From: Steromphala cineraria
Taxonomy: Eukaryota; Mollusca; Gastropoda; Trochida; Trochidae
NCBI GenBank assembly: GCA_916613615.1
Contig: OU744721.1
Span: 55,004,747-55,068,746 of the forward strand
DNA length: 64,000 bases
Direction: 5' to 3'
Under the pieces are notes generated by a model. The model had not been told where the DNA came from. It ran no database searches and saw only the letters and a program-made list of their open reading frames with translations. Shown here piece after piece: positions 44,456-57,900 of the stretch (positions within the stretch are counted from its first letter, which is position 1; each line of letters begins with the position of its first letter). Both the position numbers and the translations under genes were made by a program.

Positions 44456-46393
44456 TTAAGGCAGAAAAATGTATGAGTTTTCACGCGAGAAAAACGTCAA
44501 TTGCCTTACAAGACTAATATCAAGTGTATGTGCAAACAATGAAACAGCATGAATACATACAAGGGACAAGTTATCAAAGTATCTTTTTCATTCATTTATT
44601 ACTCCCCGTGTAAGATACCGCTGTGTTATATTTATATGGCAATACTAAAATAGTGCTATACGACAGTGCAAGTATGACGTTACAGTAGTGTGTTGTTATG
44701 ACGTCACACAGTGAGCGCGCCGTCACGATCGCTGCCGAGTAGCGAAAACGTTAGTTTCAGCGTTCTGTCGGAAACTTTGCTTGAACTTAGGGTAAATAAA
44801 AAACAGAATACTTAACCTCCTTTACTTAATACTAGTTTATTATGGCTCGTTTTATACAAAATCATCAACTTGCTAAATTAAAATAGTATTAAATGGAAGA
44901 TCGTTTAGTATCCTCTATATATGTTATAGACAGTCATGTTCCTAAGGTATCATTTTTGTTCACCTTACATGAAAACCGACATCTAGTTGTAAAAAAATAG
45001 AGGAAATTGTTACTTTAATTGTTCATTAATCATTGAAAACAAAACTCACATACCAACTGACTAAGCCATCTCAAAACACTGAAAAAGATGAGTGTGTACT
45101 ATCACCCCCCCCCCCCCTTTTTTTTTAAACGTAATATGTTATTTGCTGAACCAGAATAAAATTGCCCAGGTACAAAGGATTCCTAACATAGTTAACGTTT
45201 ATATGGCGAGAAAAGACATCTACATTACATATCATTAAATGTTTACATGTTTCATCATAAACATATATTATGAGTTTATTTATAAGATATCAGGTATCAT
45301 TAAAAATGGTAGAAGAAAAAAGCATTTGATTTGAGCATCTTAGATGATTCAGAAGAAGGAAGTCCTGCTGATGATGGTAATCATACTGATAACAAGGGGC
45401 AATCATCATGTACATTTATTCATGATAACTATCAAAATACTTTTCCTTTTCGAGAACTGCTAAAGGTGAATTTGATTCTAATCTGTATAACAATTTAAGT
45501 TCTCATGCAAAATAAAAAAAATAATTAACACGATCTTTTGTATCGTTCCAACTTTATATAGATTCACATTGAGTCAAATTAAATGGGTACAACACAAGAT
45601 GATGTTTATTGAAAGTTCAAATGTTTCATGTATCACACTGAAATGTGCATCATTTGTAAACAATGTATTATTGTCAGTTTTAAACAGATATGTATCATGC
45701 CTGGAATATTGTTTGGTTTTCATTAAATTGTGATATGGCTTTAACGATATGTGATTGAAAATATCATTTCACTTAGAGAATATTACTTTCATATTTAACT
45801 TGACAATTCATCGCTGTTTATCGATACTAAATCTTATCACTGGTACAGGCGATTTATTAATCCCAAGATATTAAAGAAACCTTGATAACAGGATAGCACA
45901 TCTTTTTGGAGACTTATAGCATAAAAAGTCTACCTATAAACATGTATGGATATTTATTCCTTACATAATTATTTATGTCTAGAACGGACGTGAGGTTTCT
46001 AACCCTTTCACAACAGGATTTTTTCCAACACAATTTATGTTCGCATAAATCGTTTCTATTATTTCCAAAGTTGTATATTTCTTTCCTACATGATATAGCT
46101 GTCAACACTTCACTCAATGCATGTAAAACCCATAAATGTTTTACAAAATCAATAAACATGTAAGACACATTGAGAGAAGCAGAGACATAGCCTCTTCCAA
46201 TAAATATATTTTTTATATTCAATTGTATTGAAACATTTATGAATTCTTCATGCATAGTTGAGTACAACTACTTTAAACTTTTATGACATAATAAGCATAT
46301 TTTTTATTGAAATCAATTATGGAATTTTAAGAACACTATATTATGTTTGACTTGATACTAGGTATTTGATTATTCATTTCATATCCATTTCAA

Positions 46394-46849
46394 AACCTTG
46401 ACATATTCGATTTATCAAATCAGATATGTGAAATATAAGAATGGCATTATCAAAATAATTTTCTTGTTACAGTACTTCAAGTTATGTTGCACTAAAGGGG
46501 ATAGTCATAGGTGAACACCAACATTTAATCAAGAATACTTTAGAAATATGTCATCATTATCCATGCTGGACCTTTGGGATTTTACTTCTTATGTCAAGTT
46601 TTGTTCGTTTATTTAAAGAACTGGGTTTTTTATTACAATAATTAAATCAACATATAGGTATCGTCAAAGTTTAAAGATTTAAGCTATCACACACTATTGA
46701 GCCACTGTGGCAACGCTGATGGGTATAATTTGTTAGGTCCTTTTATAACAAAGGTCTGAATTGAGTGGTTTGATATTTAGGAGGTAAGCATACTGTGTTT
46801 GGAAATCAGCAGCATATAACGGAATTAATATAGCTCTAAATTTAATACA
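46394..46849. repeat. 455-bp direct repeat, left copy
   Basis: Runs from AAACCTTGACATATTCGATT to TTAATATAGCTCTAAATTT and is almost identical to 47,698-48,151; I noticed one mismatch (TATAGGTATCG against TATAGATATCG). The pair flanks a truncated LINE. Confidence 0.9.
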
Positions 46850-46889
46850 AAGTCGGACGCGTAGCGGTTAAAGTTGAAAAGACATTAAT

Positions 46890-47697
46890 ACAGAGAGAGA
46901 GAGAGAGTGAGTCTTTATTTCCTCCAGTGGTATCCGAAGATTACATATAAACATCACATTGCATCAAAGCTTACAACAGAAAAATATTTACAAGATTATG
47001 TACAACACTTCTAAACATTTAATATTTGATGTATTAATCATCGTAATTAAAGACAAAGTGAGATTTTATTTCATGTACATAGAGAGAGAAGCGTAACAAA
47101 ACAGTTTCCCATAGTATTGGATCTAAGGCGTTATAAAAGTCATTTTCTGCTCCAAAGAGAAATGATAACATATCTTGATCATCTTGCATTTCAAACATTA
47201 CGTAAGTTTCAACATCAAGCAGGTCAATTAAGCATGTAAAGAAGTCATTTCGTTGCTGTAATAAGTTTTCACAGTGTAAAAGTATATGGAAATCATAGTC
47301 AAAAGTTTGTTTGTTACAGAGGGCGCACTCTCTTGATATTTTACTTCTTGATGATATCTTGACACAAAGTTGCAAGGCTGATTTATAATCAGGGTGTTTA
47401 TAGGCAAGTTGCCAGAGCACATGATAAGAGAGTTTAGTATGAATTGTTGCATAAAATGACATATTTGAGCGATAAAGAGTTTGAGATTGCCACAATTGTT
47501 CTTCATATCTATGTACATTGGTATTAACAATTCTTCTCCAAACATGTTTCGGAGGAAATATACCTTGAGCAATGTATCTATCAACAAATGTGTTTAGATT
47601 GTATTTTTTAGATATTGATAGAAGATCGTCACATATGTTTCTCGATTTAATTGGAGTTGTTATAGCAGCACAAAAAACATCCTTTGCAAAATTATTA
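46890..47697 (-). mobile_element. Truncated LINE between long direct repeats
   Basis: The minus-strand 3' end has AATAAA followed by a CT/GA-rich simple run (plus strand 46,890-46,920). Open pieces at 47587-47228 and 47495-47034 encode a LINE C-terminal zinc-binding region (CALCNKQTFDYDFHILLHCE) in two frames. It is 5'-truncated and inactive. Confidence 0.8.
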
Positions 47698-48151
47698 CAA
47701 ACCTTGACATATTCGATTTATCAAATCAGATATGTGAAATATAAGAATGGCATTATCAAAATAATTTTCTTGTTACAGTACTTCAAGTTATGTTGCACTA
47801 AAGGGGATAGTCATAGGTGAACACCAACATTTAATCAAGAATACTTTAGAAATATGTCATCATTATCCATGCTGGACCTTTGGGATTTTACTTCTTATGT
47901 CAAGTTTTGTTCGTTTATTTAAAGAACTGGGTTTTTTATTACAATAATTAAATCAACATATAGATATCGTCAAAGTTTAAAGATTTAAGCTATCACACAC
48001 TATTGAGCCACTGTGGCAACGCTGATGGGTATAATTTGTTAGGTCCTTTTATAACAAAGGTCTGAATTGAGTGGTTTGATATTTAGGAGGTAAGCATACT
48101 GTGTTTGGAAATCAGCAGCATATAACGGAATTAATATAGCTCTAAATTTGG
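47698..48151. repeat. 455-bp direct repeat, right copy
   Basis: Partner of 46,394-46,849. The LINE 5' truncation point sits directly at its left edge. Confidence 0.9.
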
Positions 48152-48900
48152 TTGGTTCTTACTAATTAGTTGTTATTTATCACCTTATTCCAAGAACACC
48201 AAGCTCAGTATAAAACTAATATATTGGGAACAGAAGAAGAACTACCTGAAAGAAAAACCCTATTTAGTGGCTGTGCGTGTTCGAGACGGCATATCGCCAA
48301 AACATTTACAACTCGGAAAATAAGATTTGTGTTCAACAGTGATAGTTCGTTGACACTTTGACACTAATGCAACAAACGGCTTAAATCAAACCTATTTTGT
48401 TATAAAACATGGCGTCTTTTCCCTTTCTAAACGTGTGACTCTTTAAGTCCTTATTTCAAACCTTGGGGCATTACATTTCACTACAAATTTTGCATACATT
48501 AGTTTTTAATTGTACTTTGTTTCATGGACAATTTCTATTTTACAGATTGAAGATCTTAATAAAACAATTGCGGTGCAAATAATTACTGTGGGTAAAGTGG
48601 ATGATCTTATCATTTCAAAATGCAACACAGGAATCATTTAACAAAACGTAAAAACGCAAAAGTAAAAACATAAAGCAAAAGAACAGCATTGAGCTCTCTT
48701 AAACATAATAAAGTGCATTAATATTGCTCTGTCTCCATGCATGAGCATGTCTCTTAGAAGGCAGCAACAACACAACACATGTGATTAATCATATTTGAAC
48801 CCAGGAAATAAACGTTCTGTACTGTCCAACTGTCTTGTATTTGTTCATGTCACTTTCTATCTGTGAAAGGATATGACGTAGGATACACTCTTTGAGCATG

Positions 48901-48982
48901 TTACATGTATCCCACTTCCTCAAAATAGCTCTGCAATTGCTCCACTACCATTTCCTCTTCCTCCGTGCTGGGCTTCCTACAC
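48901..48982 (-). CDS. Gene B exon 14: terminal exon
   Basis: 82 nt to TAA. It encodes an acidic tail ending EEEEMVVEQLQSYFEEVGYM. Confidence 0.78.
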
Positions 48983-51900
48983 CTGCAGTAGAAAATATAT
49001 ACATCATAGCTAAATTGAGGATATCTGTCCTTTCTTGACAATACCATGTTTATCGAAGCGAGTGAGGTAGAAGGCTTATATGTTCACATGTGGCGCAGCC
49101 ATGAGTGAAAGTTGTTTTAACTGTTCTTCCCAAGGAGATTAGATAAACATGGTATTAGTCAAGAAATGACAGATATTCTATTTATTGTGGGAAGAAATCC
49201 TTCTTATCACGCCCAAAATGACCAATTTCATGTTGAGCGGTCTCATGGAAAAACCCTCGCCGCGGTGACAGTGTGACGTCATATGACAAGATATTGTTAC
49301 GTCAAACCTTCTATCATGACGTCACTCTAGTGAAGATAAACTTTAATGTCAAAATATTGTTATAAAGGTTACCGCCATTGTAGCTAGATAGAGGGTTTAT
49401 TTCATAGTATCTCATCTCAAATATATAATTAATGTTGGTGAGATGAGTTTCGTAATTAGAAAAATAATATTCTTATAATTAAAAAGCAATTTTCATGTTA
49501 TAGCATCTTGTTTGCTTGTATAACTTGTTTATCGTTAAACAAACAATATGTATGGTTATAAACTTTATCATATGTATTTTAACATTCTCAACACCGATGC
49601 GCCTTAGATATGTCAAATGAAAATATAGTAATATCGTGGACCACGTCATGAACTTACCATTTTGCTGTTGTTTTTCTCAGCCATAATTGAACGTCTTTGA
49701 GATTGAGTTCGCCAAGGTTCATGTCTACAGCTTTGAAGAATTCCAACTCTGTATCGAATCTCCTTTTTGATTGACAAAGGAGCTGAAAGGAGTGAATAAT
49801 TCTTGCCACAAGTCTCATAAAAAATATTTAATTATTAATTTGTCACTACAAAATAGTGAGTGACTTGGGGTTAACCTGCTTTGGTGTGATATGTAATATT
49901 TTACTTGTTTAAAATATATTTTGACGGGAAAAATCACGAGTAACCTCCCTTTGCATACCACGCTGTTTTTATTAATTTCGTAGTTACCTCCCTTTGACGT
50001 TCCCTACAAGCACATTGGCGTCACGCTCTCGGGCGGTTTACCTATTATCGCAGTTTGCTTAATCCTTATGTATTAAAGTTCCAATTATCTAATACTCATG
50101 CCTTTTGTCGTTTTTTAAGGAGTTGATGTTCAGATTGTTAAACAGCTATTAAACAAGTAGATTTAGTTCGAGTATAGGATAAAGTGTCATACATGTACTT
50201 CAGTAAGATGTCCTTACTTCAAACATTTGACGTTCTGGCGTTGGGAAGAAATTAGGATCCTTCACATTGCTAATCTGGGTTTTGGGAAGACCCAAGAGTT
50301 TCAGGAGATCTTCCCTCAATCCGAGCTGGTCCACCAGACACTTCAAGAAATCCTCGGAATAGGGCATCACTTTACCTGGGAATAGATGAATGAATTTGGT
50401 AACCTGTGATTTGTATTTGTATTACAATGTTGACTAGGTATCTTAATCTCGTTAAACAAAGCAGTGGCATTTTCATCCCCCATTTCTTTCAAGGTAGCAA
50501 TGTTATTGAATGTTAATGTTTTATCTGCCTGGCCCTCTAGGGTTGTATTGCCTTTTCCTCGATTCCAAATAGTACATTATTAATCTCGACCAGAGCAAGC
50601 TTAAGGTATATTGTTAGTATTAAGTATGTTTTAGACTTTCTCCAGAATCTAACATTTGCTCTCAAAGAGGAAAGTTTTTTTTTAAATAATTGTTTATGAT
50701 ATTTACTATCAATGTTTAAGTTATGAAACTTTATGAGTATTATGCTTATTTAAAATATCTTTCAATAAGTACAGGAGCTATACAATTAAAGCTTATACCT
50801 TTCGGCACCTCCCACGTTTTGCTTCTTGCTCTCTTGGCCCATTTTGAAAATTCATCATCTTCTGTTTTATGTTTTTCAAGCCTAATAAAAAGTTCAAACA
50901 AATTTCAAGTTAGCACAGCTCACAAAATGAATTTATCTACAAATAAAAAAATTAACGATGACATTATTATTTCTATTATCATTACAATTTGTAACAGATT
51001 TGTGAAAGACATTGAAAATAGAATAACCAAAATAATATATTCTTGAACGGATAAGTATTATTAAAAAACTCTATGACAACTTGCACCATAGATCCTCGCA
51101 TTATGCTTCAGGGTTAAAGAAATAAATAGAGTTAAAGTACCATTGGTGGAACACCGCTACACACATTAAAAACTGGTAATATGTGCATGTGAATCACTGT
51201 GATGTCCCGCTCCCAACTTTTGATCAGAAAACGACCCTTACAAAGGACAAATTGTTTGCATGAAAATAAGAAAAAAAATCAGAATAACCAAAGTAGTCAA
51301 AGGACTACTCCTCTTCTGAATCTTACTAAATACCATGTTAAGTAAAAAATATTTAACTTTTTTTTAGCTATAGCTTGGAAATTGACCTTCTCCCAAAATG
51401 CACTAAGTTAAAAAAAAAAATTCCATGGAAACCATCACAAAATAATAAAAAACACAATAACCAAAATAGCAAAAGGCACAAAGTTTCATAAAATAAATAT
51501 TGAAATTTTTTTTGTGATATGCCCCGGAAACGAAAGCGGGACCTCAAAATCATGAAATCAGAGAATCACGGATCCACTAACGCAACTCTAAACATTATTT
51601 CTTCCGTAAAGCTTTGAAAAGGACATATAAAGTGAAAGTTGATGTTACCAGCAATCAAGCTCCTGGATCACAAACTCCTCAACATCTTTTCTTCCAACTT
51701 TATTGAGAGCTGATGTCAGACTTCTCACTCCCCGATCTTCCCTGGTTCTGCAGTTGTCCCTCCACTTTGTCAGCATCTGGTACCGACACCATGGTTCATT
51801 TTGTGAAACATATATTACACACAACCTAAACCCGTTACCATTACAACTGACATAAAAAAAATATGTAGTAATATCTTAAACAGTTAATATTGTGACAGCT

Positions 51901-54900
51901 ATACTCAACTGTTCAACTCTACTCAGTTAGGGACTTAAAAACTCTTTTGAAGACAAATATTATAAATGCAATCATACTCTTAAAAAATTGGTTAAATAAA
52001 ATGTTGATCAAAGTTCAATTGTCAAAAATGAAAAATGTGTTTGTTTGTTTTCGTAATGAAGTAGAGGTTACGTTAATTTTTCTTTAACGAGTATAGTTGT
52101 GTTCTTTTTGCCAATACAGTTGTGTTGTAATATTTAGATTAATGTTTATGCAATGTATCATTTATATTTTTATGTCTCTCTGCTTTACTAATGACGTTCA
52201 AAATGTTAACGCTTGTGACGTCATCAGAATTTTCAAAAGTAGTTTTGACCTTTGAAATTTGCATCAGTATCTGTTTATGGCCAACAACCAACAGATACCG
52301 AAAATATCTGTTTGCTTTATTATGCCCAGAACACTATTCATTGTATGATAAATGTAGGTTACCTTGATCTTTTTATCCGGTTTATCTGCCATGTTAACTG
52401 AGCTTTTTGCCAACCCAAGGGAGATTCCAACTTTGTACCATTCATCAGAGAGTTTGCTCGAGACTTTCTCCAAGAATAGGTCGTTTGTGAATTCTTGAAG
52501 ATGGAAAAATAAGGGACATAAATTTTGATTGAGGAAGTGTAGTTCATGATATAACAACATTATATTAAAAACTTACAAACAAATCAAAATTATATCGAAA
52601 TTGTAGTTCCAGTGATAGGACTTACAAACTGCAATAGTTGGAATAACCTTCATCTGCAAACTTTTGGGATGCAATTTGCATGACCTCACCTTTCATGTCC
52701 TCCGCAGATTCCTCGTCTACAGCACTGATTCCATCGAGGTGCAAGGTCACAAGGCCGAATACTTCGTCTTCAGAGTTTTCTGGACGTTTGTCAGCCTTTT
52801 TGATAATTTTTACGAGGGCATCACTTTGGTCATGGTGTTTGCGTTCAATCTCAAATTGTATGAAATTTTCATCTTTGCGTTTTGGATGGAATTCAAGCTT
52901 TTGCAGATCTAGAACTTTGGCTGCTTCACTTACAGTGAATTCAAAAAATGTTTTGGGAATGACATTGAATTCATTCCTCTCTGGAAAGCTAGGCTTCTGA
53001 TCCTGGAAACCTTCAGTTTCCCAAAAGGACACCCTTTTATACGGATCCTTTATTGTACATTCGACAAGGGTCTTGTATTTGTTTGTTGTTGAATTTGCAT
53101 TCAACATAACGACGAAAGAAACGTTGCACTTTCTTTTTTTGGCCTTGTGGTACAAAACTGCTGCTGCTTTCTTGACCTCATCCCTTTCTTTTTCGTTAGA
53201 TGTTTTTGGATCTTCTCTCGGCATTGAAACTGCTACTGCTATTTCGCTATGAATGAAAGTTAAAGTTGTTGGGCATTATAAACATTAATCATGTAAATAA
53301 GACATTTTTTCGAGATAAATGGTTTTTATTATATATTTATATGTTTTTACTTTGAGAGAGCAAGGAATGATGTCGTCATTTAGCCGTCTTATGAAGTGGC
53401 ATTGCTGAGTGATCTTTCCTCTAAGGGATTCATTACAAAATTACCTGCTAAAATGTGATGTTTTGAATGTCATTTCCCCAGGTGCCTGATCAGGGTTGAT
53501 GGAAACAATGTCCCAGAGAGACAACTCTGGCACGTCCCCAGCAGGAGTCCTCCTGCTCACAACGTAAAGCTTGGACTTCTGCTGGCAGTCTCTTGGTAAG
53601 GGAAGTGTAACTGTCACTTCCTTCTGAGGCTGTTCGTTCTTGGTGTGATTTATTTCGTAGATGTTGGACACTGCAATAACTTCTATTTGTGCCACTCCTA
53701 ACTCTGCCTTGGTGTAAGCAGGTCGAGGTATGACCTGTCGTAAGCGATGATGGATTGCGAGTTAAAAACTTACATTATGATAATTAAGGAAAATAGGAAA
53801 TCTTGAAAAAACTGAGGGAAACCGAAGTCTTTCGTCAAATATTTTCAATTCTTAAATTGACATTGCATTTCAGTGATAGGAAAAGTTTAGGAGAACGATA
53901 ATTGCAACCATCTTATAATTACCTCTAGAGTCAGGTCCCCTTTATCAGAGAAGGCCTTCTCTGGGATGTCAATCTTGATCAAGCTGTCCACACCCGAAAC
54001 AAACTTTCCGCCTTGCAGTCCAACTTTGAAGTGTTCTACTCTAGGGCGGGTCACCAGCACAAAGGAGTTGATCTCTTGCAAATCCAAATCCACAGTGCAA
54101 ATCCACTGGTTCTGAAGAAAAAGGCTTAATGACTTTAAAGGGGCAGTAGCACGTTTTTTGATAATTGTTTTTTTTAAATTTTCACTGATAATTGTACGTT
54201 AATGTATTACTTTGATAGTGTCATAAATCTCATTACACAAGCCAATCAGCCATAGTCGGAGGACATAATATGAAGATTCATATAAAATCCATTGGGGACA
54301 ATTTTTTTTTAACACCTTTTATTCATTTTCTGTAAGAAAAACGAATCGCAAGGCTAAACTTTACATTATATATTTGAATTGTTAGTGCTCCATTTAGTTT
54401 AAATATATTGTCTTTCAGTTGGAACCACTAATTTTCATTTTCCTGACATCACCTTATTTCTCCCCTAAAACGTGCTACTGCCCCTTTAAGATTTCAAAAG
54501 AAATCACAGTTTAAATGATAAATAGCATTTTAGAATGGTTGAACCAGCACCATGAGATCCTATTAATAATAGATCCTTTATTTTACATTTTAAGATAGCA
54601 ATTTCGTTCATTTAATTGAGGAAACAATTCTTAATCATTAATCCTAGTTGGGCTTTTTTTAACTACGACTTATTTGTAGATTCTTAGAATTTTAACGAAT
54701 CGCCTTGACTAACTGCAGTATATAGGTCTTTTGAGAAACCAAGATTCTTTCTTTCGGCTGCATTAATACAGAAAAATTGACAGAAGTACATTTTCGTTAA
54801 TATGCTGGACTTCCAGTGAGGATAGCTGACTGGCTGAACACCATTCGAAATAAATCAGATAAAGCCTCTGATGGATCCACAGGACCAGTGGAGCTTCATC

Positions 54901-57900
54901 AAAGATGTATTTTAAGCTACCCTAAGTAGTTTTTTGAGAGGTATTTCAGAAATTCCAAATACGAGCAGACAATGGATGATCAACTTCTCCATCGTATGAC
55001 GTAGTGACGTTTAGATAAAGATCCTCATACCGTTTTTCAAGCTAGAACTGAAAAACAATCATAATTTAAGAAAAAAAATAATTATGTACCAAACTCTCTT
55101 CTTTCTCGAATGAAACCAACTCTGTACTGCTCTCCTGGAGTTTAATGTTCTTGTTGGTCTTCACATGCACCTCTTCATAGGGCTTAGGCTTGGTGTACAA
55201 TGGCACCAGTACCTTGACTTGACCATTGTAGCGGGCTTCTGACACCCGGAACTCAAAGGTGTCGCTTATAAGCAGCTCTCTGTTGATAGGATCAAGGCCA
55301 CACCTGCTGTACTCAGGTCGGACTCGTCTACACATAATACACACGTTCTTTTTAGAGAAGCCTTCTGGTGTCTTTATCTTGAGGCCAATGGACTCCATGT
55401 GTACCAGGGTGTTCCTTGTCAGTAGTGTTCGATGTATACTGATGTACCTATAAAAAAGATGAAAAATGTGAAGTTATGTTAATCTGTGCTATAATTGACA
55501 TATCAATTACGATTGCATGTCAGTGGTGTATATATACTGATGAAAATTATGAAACCATAATATATGATGAGTTGTTGGAATAAACGTGACTTTAATGATT
55601 TACATATCTACATGTCATATCAATTGCGTTCGACAGATAGGCTTCTGATGTTCCAATGAACTCGAAGGTGTTGTAATCTGAAATTTATAATCAATGGCAA
55701 CGCCTTCGCTGTCATTTCACAGTAATCTCATCTCTGTGTCACCATTTTAATTGTTTTATCCATACTCTTATTTCATTTTGATTTCCCTTACCCCTGTTGT
55801 ACTGCATAGATGACATCGTGGGTTTCCTGAAGGAGTGTGAGCATATCCCCGGGACGGCAGATGGATTCTGGAGAGGCTTGATACTGGAGAGAAGTTTACA
55901 ATCGTAGTGTAAAACATGACAAAAATAAATATATCTGCAACTATCCCACAAATTTAAATATTTTTTTCTAATCTTTATTCTCGAAAGCCCGACGTGATAA
56001 ATGAATTTGAGAACAATTAAAACCACTTTTCCCAGTATTCTAAAGAATATATACTAAGGGTTTATATAAATTATTTGGTTTATATAAATTATTTCTGGTC
56101 ACGTCAATAATAAATCGATTATTTCTATTGTGTCGTCTAAAGAGGAACGATTTACCTTAAAAAGAGTCCTGCCCATCAAAGTAATCATGTCAATGTAAAA
56201 TATATGTTTTTCCTCTAAGAATAGAAAAAGCAGACGAAATGGTCGGTTTATATCCCCCTCAAATGACACAATAAAGATAGCTTTTACCTATCTTATCAAT
56301 TGAGCTTTCTTTATCATTGTATTGGTGTTTAGGATTCCACTGTATAGTGTGACTGAATAATACTTACATCGTATCTAACTCAACTATCAATACTAACATT
56401 GCCTCCTACTTTGCCATCAACACTTACATTGCATCTTACTCTGCCATCAACACTTACATTGCATCTAACTCTGCCATCAACACTTACATTGCATCTAACT
56501 CTGCCATCAACACTTACATTGCATCTTACTCTGCCATCAACACTTACATTGCATCTAAGTCTGCCATCAACACTTACATTGCATCTAAGTCTGCCATCAA
56601 CACTTACATTGCATCTAAGTCTGCCATCAACACTTACATTGCATCTTACTCTGCCATCAACACTTACATTGCATCTAAGTCTGCCATCAACACTTACATT
56701 GCATCTAAGTCTGCCATCAACAATTACATTGCATCTTACTCTGCCATCAACACTTACATTGCATCTAACTCTGCCATCAACACTTACATTGTATCTAAGT
56801 CTGCCATCAACACTTACATTGTATCTAACTCTGCCATCAACACTTACATTGCATCTAACTCGCCATCAACACTTACATTGCATCTAACTCGCCATCAACA
56901 CTTACATTGCATCTAACTCTGCCATCAACACTTACATTGCATCTAACTCTGCCATCAACACTTACATTGCATCTAAGTCTGCCATCAACACTTACCTCGC
57001 CTCTAACTCTGTTATTAACACTTATATTGGATCTAAATGTGCCATCAATACTTACTTTGTCTTTAACCCTGCTATCTGCCCCACAAAACACGAGTAAGTC
57101 TACCGTAGCGGGATGGTTTCTGTCTACAGCATAATACAATGGTGTGCGTCCATCCTGCATTGACAAGCAATATTTGATCTGAGTATGTGTGTTTTATACA
57201 AATTTATCATAATTCATAAACATTTTTGTTGGGATCTTTTGTTAAGGTTAAGGAAAGAAACATACCATGGTATAATTTGTATTTTCTTATGCACAACCGA
57301 AGGAAATTCGAAATCTACAAGGATCTTACGAGGTGTACATTGCACCGATGTAATCGAGTCTATGCCAAATTATATGCACACTATTGAATATTAAATGTAG
57401 TATTATATCTGATATCAAGGGATTTATAAAAACGATTTTTAATGACGCATATGATATTGACAATGTAGAATAAGACCTTATTAATTGTAATGTGAAAAAA
57501 GGACTGTATAGATAAGTTCAAACGATTCTTCTTACGTCCAAATTACACGGATATAACATCAAACAGTTACAAATATTCTGAAGCATTTGATAAGTTTTCA
57601 AATTTACGTTTGACTAATTGACGTGGTCATTGTCCGATTTTCGATCAGAAACGCGACTTTAAACTTTCCTTTTGTCACTATAAAACGTTGATGAGCTTTG
57701 AAATTATACTTTCTTGCAATATCTCGATCAAATGACACTATTCATAAAGTTCATAAGTGACCCCCAATAACACTGAACTTCTGCAGTCTTTAAATCATGG
57801 CATATATTCGACTACGTGCCAAACTTCTACCCGTACTAAATTTAGAATGAGTGAAATAGGTGTGACAAATCAATACTTTTTAATGAAACTTGAAGATATG

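Larger units (their letters stand above)
41070..48350. other. 7.3-kb block replacing about 0.6 kb of copy A
   Basis: The similarity to copy A stops near 41,070 (A 3,275) and resumes near 48,355 (A 3,890). The block contains a recombinase-like relic, a TTAA MITE, decayed LVAEMF-type modules near 43,490 and 43,745, CRE-type sites near 44,698, a C-run at about 45,107-45,118 and a LINE fragment between long direct repeats. No intact gene was found. Confidence 0.65.

Noticed and set aside
45100..45130. C-run followed by T-run as a functional element
   Set aside because: Simple homopolymer sequence without further structure.
56399..57134. Plus-strand open frames of 162 and 75 aa with LPSTLTLHLT repeats
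   Set aside because: Same cause: the 30-bp intron minisatellite of gene B read on the wrong strand.
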